Shown: piece by piece, positions 11,485 to 21,343 of the stretch
Layout of the letters: each line of letters starts with the position of its first letter
Numbering within the stretch: position 1 is the first letter of the stretch
Source: Microbotryum silenes-acaulis
Lineage: Eukaryota > Basidiomycota > Microbotryomycetes > Microbotryales > Microbotryaceae
NCBI GenBank assembly: GCA_003665825.1
Contig: QPFY01000002.1
Span: forward strand, 1,302,001-1,366,000
DNA length: 64,000 bases
Direction: 5' to 3'
Program-made: the position numbers and the translations under genes
Notes under the pieces: model-generated
Database searches by the model: none
What the model was told of the DNA's origin: nothing
What the model saw: only the letters and a program-made list of their open reading frames with translations

Positions 11485-11511
11485 CCCGTTAATTTAACGG
11501 GTTCCCACTGG
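11485..11511 (+). repeat. Helitron 3' terminal hairpin and CTRR end
   Basis: An 8-bp perfect inverted repeat with a one-base loop, then TTCCCA and CTGG. This is the canonical Helitron termination signal. The base after CTGG is T, as expected for insertion between host A and T. Confidence 0.75.
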
Positions 11512-12470
11512 TGGCTTTAAACTTTAAACTTGCAACGAGTGGGAGGGATGAACTCACGGTGGCTGATGGTACACCACTGCCGACTTCCACCACCTACCGC
11601 CTCGGTGCTGCGTCGATGCGCTAGTCGGTTACGGCCCAGTGGTGGAGGAGCCATGTGAGAGGTACTCATCAACGAAGAAGAAGGAAGGAGGGAGAGAGAG
11701 GTGAGAGGGGGGGGGGCTTTTGTACTCGCCCTGAGGCCAGGCTTGGCGCTTATCAGGCGATTCGAGGTCAAGCTCTACGAGCTTGCTTCATCCGTGCCAA
11801 TGAGGCTAGCCCGCGCCGCCGCCGCTCGGCATCGCAGCTCCCTCGGCGCTGCGGTCTTCCGAAAGGAGACCCCTCAGTCACCCGAGGTCACCAAGTCGAC
11901 CTGATTTGTAGCAGCAACAATGAACAAAGCAGTGTTCTTGATGGTTGTAAACTAACACTCGTATTCTAACGCATCTTCTCGTACTACTCTGAGTCCGAAA
12001 GACCCATTACTTGTCTTGCCCCTCCATGGCTCGGATTCATTTTGAGGGGTCAGATCGAGCTGATGAGCCAGGAGCGCGCCGATCTCCGTCACGCGCAACT
12101 TGATCACGTCTGACGCGACGAATATCTCGGATACTACCGTCTCACTCACTCATCTCGAAGGTCTGTTTCGATCTCTCACCAACCATGACGATCGCGCACA
12201 GACACAAACTGCTCGACCATGAACTCCTCACCGTTCCGGGAGCCCTTTTGGTTCAGCATCAAGACGTGCGACAGGTGTTGATTTAGCTGGTGGGCACCGT
12301 CCATGGTGAGTCCGAACCCACCGTCGCTCATTGACTCGGCCAGCTCACGTCGATGCTCGTTCAATGCTCCAGCCACCGATCAACCCCCCCCCCCCCCCTC
12401 TCTCCCCCTCTCTCTCTCTCTCTCTCACACACATCCGACTCTCTACTGGTCGTGATCCTGGTTCTCGACC
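11512..12470. other. Accessory region between the Helitron and the inverted repeat
   Basis: No gene is recognised. Two minus-strand ORFs (12376..12176 and 12149..11952) read as ordinary protein and could be exons joined by a short intron between 12176 and 12149. They contain SDGGFGLTMDGAHQLNQHL and LRVTEIGALLAHQLDL, which match no family I know. A C15 run followed by (TC)n and CA repeats lies at 12384..12433. Confidence 0.35.
12384..12433. repeat. Poly-C and (TC)n microsatellite
   Basis: Fifteen C bases, a mixed CT stretch, an uninterrupted TC dinucleotide run and a few CA units. It lies directly upstream of the XPG-like fragment. Confidence 0.9.
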
Positions 12471-13342
12471 ACTCGGAGCGGCACCTCGTACCGCAAGCAA
12501 GCACAACGATTCATCGGCTCGGTTCGTGCAGAGGCGGATCGCATCGCTGCCGCGACGGCCGGACGAATCCACCTCGTGATCGTCTTCGACCACGCTTCGG
12601 CTCGTCCGACCTTGAAGGCCCGTACCCACACGTCTAGAGACAACGGGAACGGCGTCCGGCGCTCGCCCCAAGTCTCTCCCGACAATTTCCAAAGGAGAAG
12701 CTCCGACCGGAACACCGATCCTATGACCGAATGGGTCACCGACTTCGGCGGTCAAGGCGAGCTGACCTTAGCGGGACACGTCCTCGACATGTCCTCGGAG
12801 GTCACCGTCGTCATCTCGGCGCACGAAGCCGACCCCCTGATTGCGACAAGCACCCGACTCGGGGTCATCGGCGGCGTACGCATTCAAGGCGACCGTACCG
12901 TCTTGGCCAGCAAGGATTCCGACCTTTTCATGATGATCAGAAGCGAACGTGCACGGTACCGGATCATTCCATCCGTCAAGCATCGCACGACTCGAGTCAT
13001 CGACCTCGAGATCCTCGAACGTCAGGGAAAGTTCCCCGGTGCGGAAGGAAGGTTCGTCGCGGGGTGGATATGGGATGGGGTGCGACTACCTGCCAACCGG
13101 TATCAAAGGTTACGGTCCGGCCAAGCTCGAGAATTTAGATCCGTCAGTCTTCTAATTCGCCACTTGGATCCACGGCTACCAACACGCAACGGCGGTCCTG
13201 CATCGAGTCGAGCCTCGATGGGCGGCGTTGAACAAGCCGAAAGGCACCGAGGTTGACCCGGTTCGCGCCATCTGCGACGCGATCACTCCGATAATCAACC
13301 TCTACGACTTCTTTCGATGCGACCTGGTCTCGAAGCAATCGA
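12471..13342 (+). pseudogene. XPG/FEN1-like nuclease fragment
   Basis: The fragment resembles structure-specific 5' nucleases of the PIN/XPG superfamily. The frame at 12489-13020 reads SYRKQAQRFIGSV, then HLVIVFDHASARP (like the N-domain VFDG strand), then the XPG-I-like block SAHEADPLIA with DRTVLASKDSDLFMM, which keeps the acidic residues E, D and D-S-D. After a frame change near 13030-13080 (intron or frameshift), GCDYLPTGIKGYGPAKL gives the helix-hairpin-helix of this family. An in-frame TAA at 13153 interrupts that frame, although protein-like sequence continues to about 13342. No MGI-type N-terminus was found. XPG-like PIN proteins are common and repeated in basidiomycetes. Most of the fragment is also the left arm of a large inverted repeat. 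Whether it is expressed is unclear. Confidence 0.55.
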
Positions 13343-13983
13343 GCTCCCAGCGAGCCATCCGGCACTCCCCCCGGGTCCTCTTCCCCAACACTTCGTTCGA
13401 TGGGGGTTCGGACGAACACTTGCGTTGCCCGGAACGGCCGCAGCTTCGATTGCTTCGAGACCAGGTCGCATCGAAAGAAGTCGTAGAGGTTGATTATCGG
13501 AGTGATCGCGTCGCAGATGGCGCGAACCGGGTCAACCTCGGTGCCTTTCGGCTTGTTCAACGCCGCCCATCGAGGCTCGACTCGATGCAGGACCGCCGTT
13601 GCGTGTTGGTAGCCGTGGATCCAAGTGGCGAATTAGAAGACTGACGGATCTAAATTCTCGAGCTTGGCCGGACCGTAACCTTTGATACCGGTTGGCAGGT
13701 AGTCGCACCCCATCCCATATCCACCCCGCGACGAACCTTCCTTCCGCACCGGGGAACTTTCCCTGACGTTCGAGGATCTCGAGGTCGATGACTCGAGTCG
13801 TGCGATGCTTGACGGATGGAATGATCCGGTACCGTGCACGTTCGCTTCTGATCATCATGAAAAGGTCGGAATCCTTGCTGGCCAAGACGGTACGGTCGCC
13901 TTGAATGCGTACGCCGCCGATGACCCCGAGTCGGGTGCTTGCCGCAATCAGGGGGTCGGCTTCGTGCGCCGAGATGACGACGG
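12805..13983. repeat. 538-bp inverted repeat with 103-bp spacer
   Basis: The left arm 12805..13342 and the right arm 13446..13983 are reverse complements; every pair of positions sums to 26788. Translations of the two arms are identical wherever ORFs cover both, so the arms are essentially perfect. The ends are sharp: the match stops at 12804/13984 outside and at 13343/13445 inside. A transcript across it would fold into a very long hairpin. Confidence 0.92.
13446..13983 (-). pseudogene. Second, inverted copy of the XPG-like fragment
   Basis: This is the right arm of the inverted repeat. Read leftwards it carries the XPG-I-like block and the helix-hairpin-helix (CDYLPTGIKGYG) of the left copy. 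It lacks the VFDHASARP segment, which lies outside the duplicated arm. It is therefore a truncated inverted duplicate of the fragment to its left and cannot encode a whole nuclease. Confidence 0.6.
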
Positions 13984-14298
13984 GGTCGGCAGCGACCCGA
14001 GCAGCTTATTAGTCAACGTCCGCTCCCCACTCGCCAAGTCGGGCGGATTCCCTCGGAAGGCCGAGGCGTCGTAAAAGTGGACGTGAGCCCACGGCAGGGA
14101 CTACGTCGACGGATATATATTATTGGTTACATAACATAACATTGCGCAAGAGCTTGATCCCTTGATCTGAGCGTGCTAAATCAAGGAAGAATGTCCCAAC
14201 GAGTAATTGCAATTGCGCTTACTGGCGGACTCCGACGTCGACTCGGTCGGGAGCTCCACGTGTACGTAGTGTACCGACATGAACGGCGACGCCAATGC
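13984..14298. other. Intergenic, between inverted repeat and formin 3' end
   Basis: Includes an AT-rich patch (GGATATATATTATTGG near 14110) just before the formin stop codon. No gene is seen. Confidence 0.4.
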
Positions 14299-17200
14299 TC
14301 ATCGCAAACCACCGTCGAAAAAAATCTTGGATGCCGGCTTGATTGTTGCCGAGCTGCCTTGTCTTCGGGGAACAATACCGCTCCGCAAATCCCGGACCGC
14401 AGCGTCGAAGCCCCCTCGGCCAATCGAGCGTCTTCCCGCCTTGGGAGGCGATGCCGAGGGCTGTGCAAGGCGATATTAGACTGAGATCATGCGATACGTC
14501 CTTTGTATTCCTTAGACCTGGGATACGACTCACCGGATGTTTTTCTTTTCCTTGCTCGACTTCTGGCATCTTCAAGTGTTTCCCCCGGTTTGCTGGCTTC
14601 GTCCTTGCATCGATGTCTTTGAGTTCGTTCTCGCCGTGCTGTATGCCCGGAAGCCTGATCAGTTCCAACCCTCAGATAAAACTGTACGGATATTACACGT
14701 ACGAGCAGAGAGTGGGAGAATGCATTGAACGTTTCGAACAGTCCTTCCGGCTTGAACGTTTTGCTGTCTTCGCCGTAGTACTCGAGCAGGGACACCAGAT
14801 CGCCTTGTAGCTTATGGCTAGTTTGTTCGAGAGCAATGATGGCTTCCGAAGCATGGGACACGAATGGCTATTGAGGTCAAGCAGTTAGACGAGATTTCGG
14901 TTTCCCAGGCCTTCACACTCGGTCCCAACACTCACCTCCATCAAAGAAATGAACTGATCACCTTGGACAGGGGCTGTGTCCTCGTGGGCCAAGGCTAACT
15001 CTTCTTGCACTTGGGCCATCCCATCAATTAAGCTTTTGACCGAAGCCATCACGGTCACAAACGAGACTGCTCGAGTTGCTTAGATGGACACGGTCACGAC
15101 AGGTACGATGTAGATATGACCATCAAGTTGAGACTTACCACGTGAAGCAGCTTCCACATGCGGGGCCTCGTCTTCAGCCCAGGTCATCAGATCCGGATCC
15201 GATAGATTAACTGCCCGAACGAGATAATGCAAGAGAGTCGGAGTAGTTGAAGATGAGGATTTGATATCCTTGAGCTGGAGTTCGTGGCAAACCTGGTCAG
15301 TCGTGCCGGCCTACCTGATCCTCAGGCTCATGAACCGTCTCACCTGCAGCAGCGCTCCAATGCGAAATCCCGCAGCGTTCCCACGAGAGGTGTTGGCGTT
15401 GAGGGTGTTTCCAAATTGTAAAACCATCTGGGACCGACACATATAAACCATACAATCAGCATCTGCTACTCGAATGTGTGGTCGTCTGAACTCACCGCCA
15501 GCAATCTCTTCAGCTTCATCCCCTCGCGTAACTCAGTCGTCGCGCAGCGAAGGATCGACAATTCGGGCTTGAGCTCCTCCATCTCCATTTCAAGCTGTCG
15601 TCGGTAGATCATTGCCTTCAAGCGGCTAGGTAGTCGAGGAATGGTGATCATCTGTGATAGTTGGAAAATGATGAGCTTCGAGGGTGTCAAGGCGCAGTAA
15701 GGCTTGCGCTGGCTCACCTCATAAAAGTATCGGTCGGCGGGTGAGAGCAACTTCTTGTCTCCGCCGTAGCTACGCAGAAGTGTATTCTGAAGTACAAGAG
15801 CCATCAGCAAAGAATATTGATCGTTTAGAGCACAGCTACGTACCTCATCCGCCGTCGGCGCGAAATGCGCAATCTGCTTCAGCGTCTCGATCGACAGTTT
15901 CCCATCGTCCATAGACAAGACTGCTTCTCGAATCTCTTGATGAGAGATTCGGATTCTCGCTAGCATGATTGAAACATTCTGAGCTCGAGTCATCCCCAAC
16001 AACGTGGTGACGCCAGGTTTCTTCTTGCCTTCCGTCACGGCGGCATTGGCAGTCGCTCCGCCGGGGCGGGCGTTAGGGGCCAATTGAAAAACCTCGATCA
16101 AGTCCGGCAGCTCAGGAACGATTACAGCCGTATCGACATGCGACCAAACATTTGAACTAGCAAGTTGATGAGGAGCGACTTTAGTCCAGAAGAAAGGGCG
16201 TGTTTTCTTCGGCGGTGAGTCAGGAGCCATTCGTGGCTTAGCTACGGCGGAGCTCGGTAGCGCACTCCCACCGCCAGCTCGGATCCAAGATGGTCCTATA
16301 GGTGGTGCGAAAGGAGCTGCTGATAGACCTTGTGGTTTCGAAGTTCTGATGGGAGGCGGTGGAGGTGGTGGGGAAGGAGCCTCAGGAGGAGTGGGTCCCT
16401 TGGCCGGGGAAGGGCTCGGCCCTGCGCTCCCCGAGAGGGCTATTTTTCCTGGCTGCCCGAGTGGAGGTGGAGGTGGAGGCGGAGGCGGTGGGGGTGGGGG
16501 TGGAGGGCCGAGTTTGCTCATGAGCGGCTGCCGGGAAGCGAGGGTAGCTTGTAGTTTACAGTCCAGGCGAGTCGTATCCCGGGATCCTTCTTTGGGGTTG
16601 TCCGAGATCTGAACTGCGGGCATAGGGAACCCGAGCAAGGCCTCCGCTCCCCGAGCGGCTTGTAGGCGAGCAATGAGCGGGGTCGTTGCTGCGCAAGTTC
16701 GGACGCTTTGGACGGGAGGAGCTGGAGGAGCGGGCGGAGGCGGCGGAGGCGGAGGGATGATCTCAACTGGAGTGGAAGTCAGAATATCGAATAATGTCTG
16801 GGTTGACGGCTCGAGGAGAGGTGCGTCCGGAGTGACAGGGGGTGTGGCCGGATCAGTTGGAGGAGGTGGGGCGGGAGCTCTCCTGCCGAAAGCGGTGAGA
16901 AGTTTGAGCCGTCTCTTTGCTTCGTCAAGCTCCATTCGGAGTCGCGCAGTCTCCTCAATTTTTCGGCTCAGTTCAAGTGTCACGTCCGTCGAAGACGGAA
17001 CCGAGAGTGATTCGTCGATCGAAGTCTGAACGCTCGCGTCCGTCGAGGGCACAGGCCGAACACAACTCCGTGCGGCGATTTCTTCTTCCTTCTCGGCGAG
17101 GGCGTCTCGAAGTTTTTTGACCTTGTTAAGAAATGTAAACACACATCAATATTTATAGATGTCAAAGATGTCTCTTGTAAGCGGCTCACCTCCGCCTCCC

Positions 17201-20200
17201 GAATTCCACCCTGACGCAACAGAGTCGTGATTTGACCCTGTAGAGCTTCAGAGCCTTGTTGAGGTTGATGAATTCCAGCGCCCGCCTCATCGACGACTCT
17301 TCGCGTAGCTTCCACGACTTGCGGCCACAAGTCAGCTCGGCCTTGCATGAGTTGCAGTAGTTCAACAGAGAGTGCGCCTTCGGTGCTCGCCGATCTGTGA
17401 ATCACGCATGATCAGTACTTTGTCCGGAGCTCCTACCTTGGGAGCACTCACAACTTGAGCCCATCCTGTCGCCTAAGCGTTTGTCCATGTTCAGTATCCT
17501 CGTCCCTTACCTCAGCCCAGACGTTGAGTTGGGTCAGAAGATAGTCGGGAGGTCCCATGTACCGAAGAGCCTGTGACAAAGACCAGATTCACTCAGCGGC
17601 AGCTCAGGAGTGTTTTCGTCGGTTGGACTTACCACGAGGATCTCATTCAGGCCTAATTGAGCAAACTCTGCTCGGAGCTTAATTCGCACTTCAAGGAGAT
17701 CGGGTGAGTTGACGAGTGCGTTGACCAAGCTAAGAGAGGTATCATCAATCTGCCAATTAGCGCCCGTTATTACCTCTACACACCAGACAGGCGGAAACTC
17801 ACCTCATCGCCGAAGTTCTCCATTCCCAAATTCCAGCGGGTCCATCTCCACCCGTCTCTTCCTCACCCATCAACTTGACTCCTTCGACGAGACATTCGAA
17901 CCGATGTGCGACGTCGGCAGCCGCGTGGTCAAAAGCTTCGAGTACAATGGTATGACCGTTCTCGCACGATAGAACACACAGTGCTGCTAGGATGTCCACG
18001 ATATGAGACCGGAGCTTGTAGGAGGAAGGTGAGATGTGCAGTGAGCAGACGAGTAGCTTGATCGAGTCAGGTGAAGCAAACACGCTTGAGAAACCGATCT
18101 GACAGGTGAGTCAACATATATGATATCAGCTTCGTTCGACGGCATATTTGTGACGACCCAGTGGAGAACGGACTCACGTCAGTATTCATGAGCACTCGTA
18201 GACATTTGATGCATTCGGTCTGGACTGTTTCTTCTTCGTCGGTTGCGGCTTCGCTGCTGCGAGGCCATTAAGAGCTCCTTGTCAGTACACCGCCCCTGAC
18301 GACGATTGTGGAACTGTGCTGACCGAGTCTTTCTCTTCTTGACGATTTTTTCCAGAAGTCTTTGGAGTGCTTCGAGGCCTCGATATTCCTGTAGAAACTC
18401 CTCTGCCCAGGAAACCTTGGCAGTGGACAGTCGAACTCGAAGAGCGATGAGGTGCTTGACCAGCGACCTTTCGGAAACCTTACTGTTGTGGCAAATCCCA
18501 AGTGATCAGCAAGAAATCAAACACCTTGGAGAGGGATGGACTAACGTAGACTTGAGTTGATCGACATAGAATGCAGGCGTATCTTTCATCCCCGAAACCG
18601 AGGCGGTTGACACCCCCGTAGGATTTGAAGCGACGGTCCACCAGCTTGTCCAACTCGTACCACCCGTTGGCGCAGCAGCCCCTGACGCATCGAACATCGA
18701 TCGACCGACCGGTCGCGCCTCGATAGGGGTCGCAGTAGTCTCGGACCACCCCACGACGCTTGCTAGGGATAAGCGCTTGAAGCTTTCGAAAGCTCCTGCT
18801 TGGCTTGGGGCAGGTCGATCGGGGCCTGTCTTGGAGGGCCGTAGTGGGGTGGAGGTTGAGCGGTGTTGAGAGATGAGGTAGCACTTTTGGTCGATTGGGA
18901 GCGCTCGCATTGTCGCTCGCTGAGCGTCTTTGATACCCAGATCGCCCTGTGTAAATTGGGTGAGACTTTCATGTCAGCTTTCAAAGTAATTATGTCTTTA
19001 GCCTTCCGGCTGCGTTCGTACCATAAGCTTCTCAATCTCACGGTCGACGTCTTCATCCGCCACAGGTAGCTCAAGATCGTCGTCGGAGAAACTCTGCCGA
19101 GGTACACCACGCAAGCTCATGAACTGCGTGGCGGGGATAGGCTCTGAAACGATCGTCTTGGGTCGTTCAAGCTTGGGGGTCGCGACCACTTCGGTAGGAG
19201 ATATCCAATCTGCGAACATCGTCGACAGCCGGGCTCGGGCCGGAAGGGGCTGCGAGGATGACTCGGATTGAGATGAGGTTTCATCTGGAGTAGGGGAGAA
19301 GGTAGGTTTGGATTCCCGTTTGATCGTGGATCCACCTTCTCTCGGCTCCGGATCTTCGGCCTCCCCAACTTGCGACTGAACGGAACCGCCTGGATCCCGG
19401 GCATGATTGCTCGTCGCTGTCGCGGAGGCCCAGAGCTCGCCAAAGATGGACGCAGGCCTCCAGAGGGAGTCAGGTCGCTTGTACTGGCTCTCTTTTGAGG
19501 CTTGGGGTGTCATCACTAGTCGTGATGCGGGGTAGGTCATTCGCCAGGATTGGACGGGCACATCTAGACTTGAGCGCGACAGAGTTCCGTCCGAGGCCCT
19601 CTCCAACAGATCTACGCCGACCAGAGAGGGATCATCTTCCAGAAGCATGTCGAAAGCGTCTCTCATGGTTGTATGCTTGTTTATGAATATACGTCTCTTA
19701 GAAAGAGGTGTTTCGACGTCGACAAAATGCAAGCGATGGACGAGTCGAAGACGTGGCTCTTGTGCGCGTGTCGACGGGGCGATTGGCGGCGAGGAGCTCG
19801 AGGAAATTTCGACGCCGAGGTTAGGGAAGAGGTCTTGGAGAAGCATCGTCGAGAGCAACAAGCCTGGTGAGGTTGAGAGACATCAGTTAACGTGTGGGAC
19901 AGGATATTGAGGTCACAGTAGAGCGCTTCGCTGCCTTGTGGCATTTGACGACCTCGTGAAGCTCGAACCCCGAGGAGCTGCACAAAAGGACCGACCATGT
20001 TCGTCGAGTACCGGAAGGTGACTGTTGGCTGTTGAGTGCTGCAGATCCACACCCTGCAACCCCCATAGCGAGTCATCTGAACTCTCCTCCGTCGCCTCGT
20101 CATCGTCATCGACAATCGAGCGACGCACGGTGCCTGCCTCCGGCTCGTTGAGCACCTGTCGCACCAAATCACCGAGCGAACACGACGGGGAGATGAAGGT

Positions 20201-20260
20201 GATCAACGAGTGAGAGGTCGAGATGGGCTTGCCGGGGAGGAGGATGTGGAGCAGCTCCAT
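14299..20260 (-). CDS. Diaphanous-type formin (actin nucleator)
   Basis: Formins nucleate and elongate linear actin cables and rings and are activated by Rho GTPases. Twenty exons give 1571 aa: 20260..20053, 20021..19953, 19863..19022, 18946..18546, 18482..18324, 18256..18178, 18098..17803, 17729..17633, 17570..17511, 17465..17452, 17394..17190, 17121..15844, 15786..15718, 15651..15496, 15427..15344, 15274..15139, 15066..14936, 14867..14703, 14638..14534, 14460..14299. Order of parts: an N-terminal extension (1-370), GTPase-binding start (LGIKDAQRATMRALP, about 375), FH3/armadillo repeats (WRTSAMSLVNALVNSP), coiled coil (about 740-890), FH1 with runs of up to 15 prolines (about 894-1080), FH2 from KKTRPFFWTK (about 1115) to about 1480, and a C-terminal DAD, GGFDAAVRDLRSG (about 1534). 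GBD plus DAD implies autoinhibition. The first two introns and the 14-nt exon 10 are the least certain. It is the BNI1/BNR1 family counterpart. Confidence 0.93.
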
Positions 20261-21343
20261 TTGAGGTTTAGCATGGATCAAATGGGGCAAGGTCAAGAGA
20301 GTGAGCTTGTCCGTGCGTGGTTCGTGGTTCGGAGAACGCAGTCGGACTCAGACAAAGTTCAAGCTTGAGGCCTTGAGGTACGTGCACGACCGGAGCTCAA
20401 TCACGTGATCTGGGACCCACTTGATCGCTGGAACCGCGATTGGCGCGCCGGGTCCTTTTGACCTCTGGGCATACGCTTTGCTGCGAGACCATGGTTCTGG
20501 GCCCGCTCTTTGCGGAATGCTTCGTCGTATTGTTTCAGGGAGTGCTACTCAATTGTATACAAAGTGAGCCCATGACCTCACGCGTTGCTTCAGCTCCTCT
20601 TCGTTGGAGCGGGGCCACGCATACACCCAGCTTGCGTGAGATCGGGGACTGACTCCGTCTTCGCGCTGCAACAGCTTCAACCAGCCTATGTCGGGCATGC
20701 TACCCGACGTATCAACTACCCTGTGACTCGGACGATTCCCTCCACTACGACGCACTAGAGGACGACGAGGAATGGCAAGCCAGTCGAGATTCGCGAACGG
20801 CGCGTGGTGAACGATCGAGTCATTCTCCGACCGCGGCGGCACGATGGACCGACCAATCCGTGCAAACCGACCCACCACCGTCACAAGAGCAAGGCAGCTC
20901 ACGGAACGGCAAATCATCAGGACGGGTTGTTCGAAAGGAGCCTAGGGAAAGCAAGATGGAGAGGACACCTCTATTGCCTTCGCACAAGTCGCGCCCCACA
21001 ACGATCACGCCCGGCTCCAATTCTCGGTCATGAAATTTGGTCATCATCTTCAAGATCGTCATCGTCGATCCGTATCCGGTCACAGTGGCCCGCCGATGTT
21101 CCTTGCAAGACGATCAAATACCATCCGTCCTTCGTGCAGTCCATCTGGATATGGGCTCATTTTTGTAATCGATACCCTTATACTTAGTCCCGATGCTGAG
21201 CCTCCTACACGCGACATTGGCGATTGTGAGACCCTTTTGCTGCCGCCGCGCCGATAGCCGATCGCCGCTCTTCCGGAAGCTTTCTCGCTCTCTCGCTCTC
21301 TCGCTCTTACCACGCGCAGTGCTCTCCTGGGGCTTCCACCACG
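20261..21343. other. Divergent promoter region, formin and PDR transporter
   Basis: Both flanking genes start outward from this 1.1-kb stretch. A TCTCGC-type microsatellite lies at about 21279..21307, close to the transporter start. A minus-strand ORF of 122 codons (20917..20549, ATG start) has no recognisable domain and I do not call it a gene. Confidence 0.4.

Larger units (their letters stand above)
6761..11511 (+). mobile_element. Helitron DNA transposon, decayed but recent
   Basis: A rolling-circle transposon, recognised by a Rep/helicase coding region in fixed order (Helitron_like_N, HUH Rep, PIF1-type helicase). The right end is well defined: a perfect hairpin at 11485..11501 (8-bp stem CCCGTTAA/TTAACGGG), six bases, then CTGG (a CTRR terminus) followed by T, the expected host base. 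The left end is tentative: A|TCTCGAGTAT at 6760/6761 fits the rule that Helitrons begin with TC after a host A, but the N-terminal part of Rep upstream of base 6852 is already degraded, so the true end may differ. The element lies head-away from the phospholipase gene, in its 5' flank. Only a few disabling changes are seen, so the insertion looks young. Confidence 0.82.

Noticed and set aside
13144..13644. Two ORFs that share the same N-terminus on opposite strands
   Set aside because: They are the two readings of the inverted repeat crossing the spacer, not two genes.
16349..16612. Glycine-rich plus-strand ORF
   Set aside because: It is the antisense shadow of the polyproline FH1 region of the formin.
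20549..20917. 122-codon minus-strand ORF with ATG between the formin and PDR genes
   Set aside because: No recognisable motif or splice partners, and it sits in the shared promoter region. RNA evidence would be needed.
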